Assembly (NCBI GenBank): GCA_021106655.1
Contig: JAIOTT010000439.1
Location: 1-6,626 of the forward strand
Direction of reading: 5' to 3'
Source: Bacteroidales bacterium
GTDB taxonomy: Bacteria; Bacteroidota; Bacteroidia; Bacteroidales; SMBSF77
Length of the DNA: 6,626 nt
This document shows positions 1 to 5,547 of this stretch, one piece after another. Each line of letters starts with the position of its first letter. Within the stretch, counting starts at the first letter, position 1. The translations under genes and the position numbers were made by a program. The notes under the pieces are model-generated. The model saw nothing but the letters and a program-made list of their open reading frames with translations. It searched no databases and was not told the DNA's origin.

Positions 1-54
1 AAGTACTCTAAGTACTCTAAGTACTCTAAATACTCCAAGTACTTTAAGTACTTA
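1..54. repeat. 9-bp tandem repeat (6 units), touching the window edge
   Basis: Six consecutive 9-bp units can be read: AAGTACTCT three times exactly, then AAATACTCC, AAGTACTTT and AAGTACTTA. Each intact unit contains the 6-bp palindrome AGTACT. The first three units are identical and the copies decay toward the gene. The array starts at base 1, so it probably continues to the left. The last unit and the end of the one before it overlap the 3' end of the LanC-like gene, whose final codons (Ser, Thr, stop) lie within repeat sequence. No flanking direct repeats or transposase are visible. It reads as a minisatellite generated by slippage; no function can be inferred. Confidence 0.9.
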
Positions 55-1267
55 TTAACAAGGCTTCATCCCATGAAGGTTCAATATCGGAGACAGCAGC
101 AAGCATTGCCAGGCCAATGCCTGTGATCCCTTCAAGAAAGCCAGCTTCATTTATATACCTACTGTTAGTATCAGAAACGTAGGATTGGTAACCGGCAAAA
201 CCACTATTAATTTTCGACATCTTCAATGACTCTCCAAACCAATGCTCCGCAGCGCACTGAAAATCAACAATTTTTGTTAAATTATATATCCTGTTATAAA
301 TATGCGCTATTCCGGCAGTACCATGACACAGACCAGCATCTTTCACAGCATTTTCAATAAGTTTTGTGCGTTTTGTAGAATAACGTAAAATTTCAAGCGC
401 TTTTTCCTCCCAGCTTTTATTTGAAGCACATCTTCCGGATAATAATAATGCTGACCCAATACCCAGATCACCATAGCACCAGGCAAGCCGACTGTCCTGA
501 GATCCACCCTCTTTTACAACCCAGTTTGGGAAATAGGACAAATTCTTTGAAATATCCTGTTCATTTCTCAGCAAAAAATTGACTGCGCCTGACAACAACA
601 TTTCTGTCTTCTCTATGCTTATATTTTTTGCATAAGCCTTCCCCAGAAAAGCAATTATACTTGCAAGGCCATGAGATAATCCCAGGTTATACCCCTTTTC
701 ATCATTGTCCCCTGTCATTGATGAAAGCCAACTAGCACCTCCTTCTTTATCCTTATGTGCAATTTTCTCCAGTTCACTAATTAATTTCCTGAGGTATTTT
801 AAGCGTTCATTATTCAAGCCTGACAAAAAGTAAGTCCCCACTCCTAATGCACCATGCAGATAATCAAAATTCTCATCTTTAATTTCCTTCATCATAATAG
901 AGTAAAGAAAATCATCCACTGCTTTTAAAGGATCTTCATCATCGGTAGTAAAAAGATTTTTTCGGGAAAGATGCCTGACTGTCCAGCCAATTCCTGATAA
1001 TCCACCGGCAAAAGAGTAATAGGTTTTCCCGGAATTAATTTCATCAAAGACTTGTGAGATAAGTCTGACGGCATGATGGTAGTATCTCTCTTCTCCCGAA
1101 GCTTTAGCATAATAGAACAAAAACAAGGCTATTCCGGTCTTTCCCGACATCAGGCTGATACTTTCAATGTTTTCAAGAGGCATCTTGAGCAGAACATCAG
1201 CAATTTCTGAAGTCTTGGATTCCAGTTTCCTTTTCAACTCATTATTGGAGATAGTGGTCCAGACCAT
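44..1267 (-). CDS. LanC-like lanthionine synthetase family protein
   Basis: This is a 407-residue protein of the LanC family, the zinc cyclases that add cysteine thiols to dehydrated Ser/Thr to form lanthionine rings in class I lanthipeptides. The seven glycine-rich inner-helix repeats of the alpha/alpha toroid are visible: SGKTGIALFLF (41-51), AGGLSGIGW (87-95), DYLHGALGVG (135-144), GLSHGLASI (196-204), WCYGDLGIG (263-271), LCHGTAGIA (313-321) and FLEGITGIG (377-385). The expected zinc ligands are Cys264 (WCYG), Cys314 and His315 (CHG). His199, Asp135 and Arg260 match the catalytic-site residues known from NisC. The length of about 400 residues is normal for a free-standing LanC, with no fused dehydratase or kinase domain. 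No signal peptide or membrane segment is seen, so it should be cytosolic. The ATG at 1267 has only a T-rich leader and no clear Shine-Dalgarno. It is divergent from amn, and any partner genes would lie to the left. A eukaryote-like LanCL role (glutathione addition) or another peptide-modifying role cannot be excluded. The family call is firm; the substrate is unknown. Confidence 0.88.
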   Translation of the reverse strand: MVWTTISNNELKRKLESKTSEIADVLLKMPLENIESISLMSGKTGIALFLFYYAKASGEERYYHHAVRLISQVFDEINSGKTYYSFAGGLSGIGWTVRHLSRKNLFTTDDEDPLKAVDDFLYSIMMKEIKDENFDYLHGALGVGTYFLSGLNNERLKYLRKLISELEKIAHKDKEGGASWLSSMTGDNDEKGYNLGLSHGLASIIAFLGKAYAKNISIEKTEMLLSGAVNFLLRNEQDISKNLSYFPNWVVKEGGSQDSRLAWCYGDLGIGSALLLSGRCASNKSWEEKALEILRYSTKRTKLIENAVKDAGLCHGTAGIAHIYNRIYNLTKIVDFQCAAEHWFGESLKMSKINSGFAGYQSYVSDTNSRYINEAGFLEGITGIGLAMLAAVSDIEPSWDEALLIST

Positions 1268-1321
1268 AATCTTATAAAAGAAAAAAATGAAAAGATAAAA
1301 ATAGAAAAAGCATTTTTAAAT

Positions 1322-1337
1322 TCCAATTATTATTGGA
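1322..1337. promoter_or_regulatory. Short inverted repeat, possible operator
   Basis: TCCAAT-TATT-ATTGGA is a perfect 6-bp inverted repeat with a 4-nt centre, located 55 bp upstream of the LanC-like start and on the far side of the amn promoter candidates. Its size and symmetry fit a dimeric regulator site, but in such AT-rich DNA it could arise by chance. No regulator gene is in the window. Confidence 0.2.
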
Positions 1338-1478
1338 TATATATGAAGAAGATGTTTATTTTAAGAGTAGATCTATATTTGATGCCTCCTGCATCATTAG
1401 TTTCCAGCACTACTTTCAATCCAAAAAATACATAAAAAAATTGAAAAAGAAAATGATAATCAATTGCCAAGAAATCTG

Positions 1479-1486
1479 TATTTTTG
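1479..1486 (+). promoter_or_regulatory. Candidate Bacteroidota -7 box for amn
   Basis: TATTTTTG matches the Bacteroidota TAnnTTTG -7 consensus exactly. Transcription would begin near 1491-1494, giving a leader of about 30 nt to the preferred amn start at 1524 and only about 10 nt to the upstream ATG at 1503. No TTTG -33 element is seen at the expected distance, so support is partial. A second exact match, TATATTTG, lies at 1374-1381, also without a clear -33 element. Confidence 0.35.
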
Positions 1487-1523
1487 TTACTGATTATTCA
1501 GTATGAAATTTATACATTATCTG

Positions 1524-2309
1524 ATGAAAACTAAAAAGGAAATCGTTGAAAACTGGCTTCCAAGATATACCGGAACTAAACTGGAAGATTTTGGCGACTA
1601 TATTATTCTTACAAATTTCAGTAAATATGTTGATCTGTTTGCACACTGGGAAAATGTTGAAATCAATGGATCTGATAAACCTATGCCAAATGCAACATCA
1701 GGTAAGATCACCATTATCAATTTCGGTATGGGGAGTGCAAATGCCGCTACCATCATGGACTTGCTGGGGGCTGTCAAACCAAAGGCATGTCTGTTCCTCG
1801 GAAAATGCGGAGGATTAAAGAAAAAAAATAAAGTTGGAGATTTTATTCTGCCAATAGCAGCTATCAGGGGTGAAGGTGCTTCAGATGATTATTTCCCTGC
1901 AAAAGTACCGGCATTACCGGCATTTAATCTTCAGAAAGCCATTTCTACTACAATCAGGGATCAGGGAAAAGACTACTGGACAGGAACCGTGTTTAAAACT
2001 AACAGAAGGGTTTGGGAATATGATGAGGATTTTAAGGATTATTTACGTCTAACAAGAAGTATGGCCATTGATCTGGAAACGGCAACCATTTTTATGGTAG
2101 GTTTTGCTAATCATATCCCCACAGGAGCACTACTCCTGGTATCAGACCAGCCAATGATATCATCAGGAATAAAAACTGAAGAAAGTGATAAAAAAGTCAC
2201 TGAAGAATATACAGAACTACATCTTCGTATCGGCATTGGCTCATTAAACCAACTGATAAATGATGGATTGACGGTTAAGCATCTTTATTTCGACTACGAT
2301 GAAAACTAA
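1524..2309 (+). CDS. amn: AMP nucleosidase, short Bacteroidota type
   Basis: This gene encodes a 261-residue cytosolic protein, from the preferred start, of the nucleoside phosphorylase fold. It is predicted to hydrolyse AMP to adenine and ribose 5-phosphate in purine salvage and adenylate balance. Numbered from 1524, visible motifs are INFGMGSANAA (65-75), FLGKCGG (91-97) and AAIRGEGASDDYFP (112-125), which match this subfamily, then MAIDLETATIF (180-190), whose Glu185 is the expected ribose-contacting residue, and VSDQP (206-210), whose Asp208 is the expected catalytic acid. It is about half the length of E. coli Amn because it lacks that enzyme's N-terminal regulatory domain, as is usual in Bacteroidota. 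An upstream in-frame ATG at 1503 would add MKFIHYL, but relatives as I remember them begin MKTK, and the promoter candidate also fits 1524 better. It is followed after 64 bp by holA on the same strand. A different purine nucleosidase or phosphorylase specificity is possible but less likely given the match along its whole length. Confidence 0.9.
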   Translation: MKTKKEIVENWLPRYTGTKLEDFGDYIILTNFSKYVDLFAHWENVEINGSDKPMPNATSGKITIINFGMGSANAATIMDLLGAVKPKACLFLGKCGGLKKKNKVGDFILPIAAIRGEGASDDYFPAKVPALPAFNLQKAISTTIRDQGKDYWTGTVFKTNRRVWEYDEDFKDYLRLTRSMAIDLETATIFMVGFANHIPTGALLLVSDQPMISSGIKTEESDKKVTEEYTELHLRIGIGSLNQLINDGLTVKHLYFDYDEN

Positions 2310-2312
2310 ACT

Positions 2313-2354
2313 GTTATATGTTAATCGTTAATGGTTTTACAAATAACATATAAC
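2313..2354. promoter_or_regulatory. Perfect 11-bp inverted repeat between amn and holA
   Basis: GTTATATGTTA (2313-2323) and TAACATATAAC (2344-2354) are exact reverse complements separated by 20 nt. The left arm begins 4 bp after the amn stop, and the right arm ends 19 bp before the holA ATG. The stem is AT-rich and lacks a following U-tract, so it is a poor intrinsic terminator. It could stabilise the amn mRNA end, attenuate read-through into holA, or bind a protein. I see no promoter box between the two genes. Confidence 0.5.
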
Positions 2355-2373
2355 TAATAAGATAGTATTTAAC

Positions 2374-3393
2374 ATGACTTTTGACCAAATAACAACCGAC
2401 CTCGAGAATAAGATTTATCATCCTGTATACTTCCTTTCAGGGGAGGAACCCTATTATATTGATGAAATCTCAAATCACATTGAGGAAAATATCCTCAGCG
2501 AAACAGAAAAGGAATTTAACCAGACAATCATTTACGGCAGAGATACAGATATAGATACTATTATTGCAAATGCAAAAAGATTTCCCATGATGGCAAATCA
2601 TCAGGTTGTGGTAGTCAGGGAAGCACAAGACATCAAAGATATCCGAAAAAAACCCTCAGCTTTTGAGAAACTCGATGCTTATATTAAATCTCCTCTCAAA
2701 TCTACTATCCTTGTATTTTGTTATAAATATCATAAGATTGACAAAAGAAAAGTGATCTTTAAAAACATTCAGAAACATGGTGTATTGTATGTTTCAGCAA
2801 AACTTTATGATAATAAAGTTCCGGAATGGATCAATAATTACGTTCAGAAAAAAGGATATTCAATAGCTCCAATGGCTAGTTTATTGTTATCAGAATATAT
2901 CGGGACAAGTATCGGGAAATTAGTGAATGAAATCTCTAAGGTCATGATAAATATCCCAAAAGGAACAACAATAAATGAGGATATTATTGAAAAAAACATT
3001 GGGATCAGCAAAGATTTTAATGTATTTGAACTTCAGAGTGCTTTTGGGAAAAAAGATATTTTAAAAGCCAATCAAATCGTAAATAATTTCGCTGCAAATC
3101 CTAAGGATAATCCATTGATAAGAACCATAGCTTCCTTATACAACTTCTTTATAAAAGTCATGATCTATCACAGCCTTAAAGACAAATCATCAAGGAATGT
3201 TGCATCTGTACTTTCTGTACATCCATTTTTTGTTAATGACTATATTATTGCTGCAAGAAACTATCAGGTTAATAAACTTTCCTCTATCATTTCTTATTTG
3301 CGAACCTATGATTTGAAGTTTAAAGGTGTTGGGAACTCATCCACCAGTGATGGAGAGCTATTAAAAGAGCTTACTTATCTAATACTACACTAA
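2374..3393 (+). CDS. holA: DNA polymerase III delta subunit (clamp loader)
   Basis: This is a 339-residue HolA, the clamp-loader subunit that binds and opens the beta sliding clamp during replication. Length and architecture are normal. Domain I (about 1-145) begins with PVYFLSGEEPYYID (17-30), the degenerate P-loop region typical of delta, and has KRFPMM (68-73) in the strand/helix region that contacts the clamp. Domain II follows (about 146-215) with YIGTSIGKLVNEISK (175-189). The C-terminal collar domain (about 216-339) begins at FNVFELQSAFGKKD (215-228) and ends KELTYLILH. As in other delta subunits, no functional Walker A lysine is expected. The ATG at 2374 gives the usual N-terminus; the only purine stretch upstream is a weak AATAAGATAG. 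It lies 64 bp downstream of amn on the same strand and could be co-transcribed. A long inverted repeat follows its stop codon. The fold-level identification is confident even though HolA sequences diverge widely between phyla. Confidence 0.92.
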   Translation: MTFDQITTDLENKIYHPVYFLSGEEPYYIDEISNHIEENILSETEKEFNQTIIYGRDTDIDTIIANAKRFPMMANHQVVVVREAQDIKDIRKKPSAFEKLDAYIKSPLKSTILVFCYKYHKIDKRKVIFKNIQKHGVLYVSAKLYDNKVPEWINNYVQKKGYSIAPMASLLLSEYIGTSIGKLVNEISKVMINIPKGTTINEDIIEKNIGISKDFNVFELQSAFGKKDILKANQIVNNFAANPKDNPLIRTIASLYNFFIKVMIYHSLKDKSSRNVASVLSVHPFFVNDYIIAARNYQVNKLSSIISYLRTYDLKFKGVGNSSTSDGELLKELTYLILH

Positions 3394-3432
3394 ATTTATT
3401 TTTAAAATCTTGTTTTTGTCTATGTAATTTAA

Positions 3433-3509
3433 AAGTAGCAGTGGCAGGAGCAGTGGCAGCAAAAAAACATTAACAAATTATACTGCTACTGCAGCTGCTA
3501 CTGCAACTT
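3433..3509. terminator. Long imperfect inverted repeat between convergent genes, probable bidirectional terminator
   Basis: Arms 3434-3460 and 3482-3508 are 27 nt each, with one more A-T pair at 3433/3509, and a 21-nt loop. By hand alignment, 22 positions are Watson-Crick, two would be G-U on the plus-strand RNA, and three are mismatches. The hairpin sits about 40 bp after both the holA and fadD stops, which face each other. In the fadD direction the stem is followed at once by TTTT; in the holA direction by CTTCTTTATTA. Each arm is itself a 12-bp direct duplication: CAGTGGCAG occurs twice on the left and CTGCTACTGC twice on the right. It is much more GC-rich than the surrounding AT-rich spacer. 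The terminator role is inferred from position and structure. Confidence 0.6.
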
Positions 3510-3551
3510 CTTTATTAGTTCTCTAATGTCTAAGAAACGACATATCTAATT

Positions 3552-5318
3552 TCAGGAAAATATACTATCAATCACCTCTCTATATTCTTCGCAAATGAAT
3601 TTTCGTTTCATTTTCATTGATGCCGATAGTTCTCCATTGTCGACTGTCCATTCCTTACCCATCACTTCATACTTCATGATCTTTTCAGCTTTTCCGAAGT
3701 ATTCATTATATTTAGTGACTTCTTTAAGAAATCGCTTTTTTATCCTTGGCAGAACTATCATCTCCTCATTTGTTGTATACTCAATCTCTTTATACTCACA
3801 CCATTGCTTTAAATGATCAAAAGAAGGAACTATCAAGGCTGCAGCAAATTTCTGGTTCTCTCCCATTACGAGCATATTATCGATGAATGGTGATTCCTTA
3901 AATTTATTTTCTATGATCTGAGGGTTTACATATTTCCCTAGTGAGGTTTTAAAAATCAATTTTTTTCTTCCTGTGATCTTAAGAAAGCCCTCTTCATCAA
4001 GATGGCCAATATCTCCAGTATGCAACCATCCTGCATTATCAATTGATTCCTTAGTTAATTCCGGTTCTTTAAAATATCCCAGCATAATGTTCGGGCCTTT
4101 TGCCAGTATTTCCCCATCTTCAGCGATCTTAACTGTTACGCCTGTTAATACAGGGCCTACAGTCCCAAACTTAACTCCATCCTCTTCCATTGTACATACT
4201 GAAATAACAGGCGATGCCTCAGTTAGCCCATATCCTTCAAGAACTTTTATCCCTGCTGCTGTAAAAACTCTACTTAGGCGTTCCTGTAATGCTGCTCCAC
4301 CAGATACAACCAGCTTAATATTATCTCCGAAGGCCACACGCCATTTACTGAAAATCAACTTATTTGCAATTTTCAATTTAAACCTATATATACAGCTATT
4401 TGCTCCGCCGGGTTTAAATTTCAATCCTAATCTAATAGCCCAGAAAAAGATCATTTTTTTAAGAAAAGGTAATTTACGCCCTTTGTCGATTATCTTGTCA
4501 TAAATCTTTTCAAGCAGGCGAGGTACAGTTACAAACATATCAGGCTTAACCTCTCTCAAATTGTCAGCTATCTTTGCAATGCTCTCAGCATAATAAATTG
4601 ATATACCGAGGGAGGCGTACAGATAAATCAACACCCTCTCAAAAACGTGGCAAAGTGGAAGATAGCTCAACGCCCTGCTGTTCTGGTCGAGTGGAACAAT
4701 TTCTCTGATAGCCAAAACATTACTTACAATATTGTTATGTGATAACATAACACCTTTAGGATTTCCGGTTGTGCCTGAAGTGTATATCAGTGTTGCCAAA
4801 TCATTTGGTGCCACATCCGACATTAGAGATTTAAGCTTTGTTTCATTTTCATTAGTTTTACCCAATTCAATTAGTTCGCTTAGGTGTTTTACTCCCTCAT
4901 GTTTGTTTATTGTGTAAACATCTTTGACTCCCTGTATTTCAGGTAAGATATGCTCAACCTTTTTTAACAATTCTTTACCTTCAATAAAAACATATTTTAC
5001 TTCTGAATGATTCAATATATATTTATAATCTGATTCACTGATTGTTGGATAAATCGGAACGTGTACAGCGCCTGTCTGCATAATTCCCATATCCAACATA
5101 TTCCATTCAGGCCGGTTACCTAGTATTGTTCCAACTTTATCGCCTTTTTTTATTCCCAGTGCCATTAATCCATAACTGATATTATTAACAATTTCAACAT
5201 ATTTATTAATATCATATTTTATCCATTTCCCGTCCTCTTTACCAGCTAATACATCATCCTTTGGCTCAAAGGTTTCCAGGTAATAAGGCAAAAGGTCGAA
5301 GATCCTTGTAATTTCCAT
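3552..5318 (-). CDS. Long-chain fatty-acid--CoA ligase (AMP-forming), FadD15-like
   Basis: This 588-residue adenylate-forming enzyme activates fatty acids to acyl-CoA through an acyl-AMP intermediate, feeding lipid synthesis, remodelling or beta-oxidation at the inner face of the membrane. Signature motifs are in order: YTSGTTGNPKG (179-189), the ATP-phosphate loop; YLPLCHVFER (219-228), typical of long-chain ligases; SGGAAL (339-344); EGYGLTEASPV (361-371), adenine and acyl pocket; HTGDIGHLDEEG (433-444), with Asp436 for the ribose; ITGRKK (448-453), the hinge to the C-terminal lid; and SASMKMKRK (565-573) near the end, where Lys569 is the likely catalytic lid lysine. Nothing is missing. The N-terminus TRIFDLLPYYLETF and the ATG at 5318 fit this family. 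No Shine-Dalgarno is seen upstream, which is usual in the phylum. It lies 229 bp downstream of purL on the same strand, with its own promoter candidate in the gap. Chain-length preference cannot be read from the sequence; a long-chain substrate is an inference from subfamily likeness. Confidence 0.9.
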   Translation of the reverse strand: MEITRIFDLLPYYLETFEPKDDVLAGKEDGKWIKYDINKYVEIVNNISYGLMALGIKKGDKVGTILGNRPEWNMLDMGIMQTGAVHVPIYPTISESDYKYILNHSEVKYVFIEGKELLKKVEHILPEIQGVKDVYTINKHEGVKHLSELIELGKTNENETKLKSLMSDVAPNDLATLIYTSGTTGNPKGVMLSHNNIVSNVLAIREIVPLDQNSRALSYLPLCHVFERVLIYLYASLGISIYYAESIAKIADNLREVKPDMFVTVPRLLEKIYDKIIDKGRKLPFLKKMIFFWAIRLGLKFKPGGANSCIYRFKLKIANKLIFSKWRVAFGDNIKLVVSGGAALQERLSRVFTAAGIKVLEGYGLTEASPVISVCTMEEDGVKFGTVGPVLTGVTVKIAEDGEILAKGPNIMLGYFKEPELTKESIDNAGWLHTGDIGHLDEEGFLKITGRKKLIFKTSLGKYVNPQIIENKFKESPFIDNMLVMGENQKFAAALIVPSFDHLKQWCEYKEIEYTTNEEMIVLPRIKKRFLKEVTKYNEYFGKAEKIMKYEVMGKEWTVDNGELSASMKMKRKFICEEYREVIDSIFS

Positions 5319-5348
5319 AAGGTTTAGAGTTTATGGTTTATATGGTTG
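5319..5348. repeat. Degenerate heptamer repeat just upstream of the acyl-CoA ligase start
   Basis: GGTTTAG, AGTTTAT and GGTTTAT are three consecutive 7-bp units (5321-5341), followed by a weaker unit ATGGTTG. In the ligase mRNA they read as CTAAACC/ATAAAC-type units ending two bases before the ATG. Similar short A/C-rich runs are common in AT-rich Bacteroidota spacers. They leave the start region unstructured, which may help initiation without a Shine-Dalgarno; that last point is inference. Confidence 0.4.
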
Positions 5349-5436
5349 TTATCCATTTGTAATTCAATGGTAATTAAGCAAATATTAGATAGTAATTTAG
5401 TTGTTGATTTCCTAAAAAAACAATCGAATTACAATT

Positions 5437-5487
5437 AAATTACGCGAAGCAAATTACACCCGAAGGGTAAATGACGCACGAAGTGTC
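5437..5487. repeat. Row of three mini-hairpins with GAA loops
   Basis: Three successive units each begin with AAATTAC or AAATGAC and then carry a tiny hairpin closed around GAA: GC-GAA-GC (5444-5450), ACCC-GAA-GGGT (5458-5468) and GCAC-GAA-GTGT (5476-5486, with one G-T pair). The stems differ in sequence but each keeps self-complementarity, while the flanking heptamer and the loop are constant. In the leftward transcript the loops read UUC. The row lies 60-110 bp after the purL stop and downstream of the ligase promoter candidate, so it would sit in the ligase 5' leader. GCGAAGC is known as an unusually stable DNA mini-hairpin. The function is unknown; it could be part of a dispersed intergenic repeat. 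Confidence 0.55.
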
Positions 5488-5509
5488 AATTTAAGCCCTT
5501 GAGATTAAC

Positions 5510-5539
5510 CAAAAGTAGTTATTTTTTTATAAACACAAA
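5510..5539 (-). promoter_or_regulatory. Candidate Bacteroidota promoter for the acyl-CoA ligase gene
   Basis: On the minus strand TTTG (5539-5536) is followed, after 18 bp, by TACTTTTG (5517-5510). These match the phylum's TTTG -33 and TAnnTTTG -7 elements, with spacing close to the usual value of about 19. Transcription would begin near 5503 and leave a leader of roughly 185 nt before the ligase ATG, containing the three mini-hairpins. This is the best promoter match in the window, and it lies directly after the purL stop. Confidence 0.45.
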
Positions 5540-5547
5540 ATCCGGTC

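Larger units (their letters stand above)
1268..1523. other. Divergent intergenic region between the LanC-like gene and amn
   Basis: This AT-rich spacer of about 250 bp must contain the start signals of both divergent genes. It holds a 6-bp inverted repeat with a 4-nt loop (1322-1337), two TAnnTTTG-like boxes on the plus strand (1374-1381 and 1479-1486), and a 30-codon plus-strand ORF (1343-1435) of doubtful significance. The stretch around 1380-1425 is less AT-rich than its A/T-tract flanks. I found no convincing minus-strand -7 box for the LanC-like gene; the nearest is a TATTTTTTG at 1430-1422 with one extra base in its spacer. No tRNA or recognisable ncRNA is seen. Confidence 0.6.

Noticed and set aside
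1..54. CRISPR array
   Set aside because: The 9-bp units are directly abutting with no spacers, so this is a plain tandem repeat.
1356..1397. Minus-strand 13-codon ORF beginning ATGATGCAGGAGG
   Set aside because: It is very short, has no family likeness, and its apparent Shine-Dalgarno (GGAGG) lies inside the ORF with no useful start after it.
1453..1506. Plus-strand 17-codon ORF (MIINCQEICIFVTDYSV) whose TGA overlaps the ATG at 1503
   Set aside because: It has two Cys and a few Ser/Thr, but no leader-core layout, no ribosome binding site and the wrong strand for the LanC-like gene. The overlap is probably chance.
1546..2052. Other plus-strand open frames inside amn
   Set aside because: They are out-of-frame shadows of the AMP nucleosidase gene, without motifs or start signals.
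3973..4503. Plus-strand 176-codon open frame opposite the acyl-CoA ligase
   Set aside because: It lies entirely inside a well-supported ligase gene on the other strand, shows no recognisable motifs, and its composition is that of an antisense shadow.
5411..5468. Intrinsic terminator after purL formed by the mini-hairpins and the T-tract at 5421-5415
   Set aside because: The nearest mini-hairpin is more than 20 nt from the T-tract and the stems are only 2-4 bp, too weak and too far for a standard terminator.
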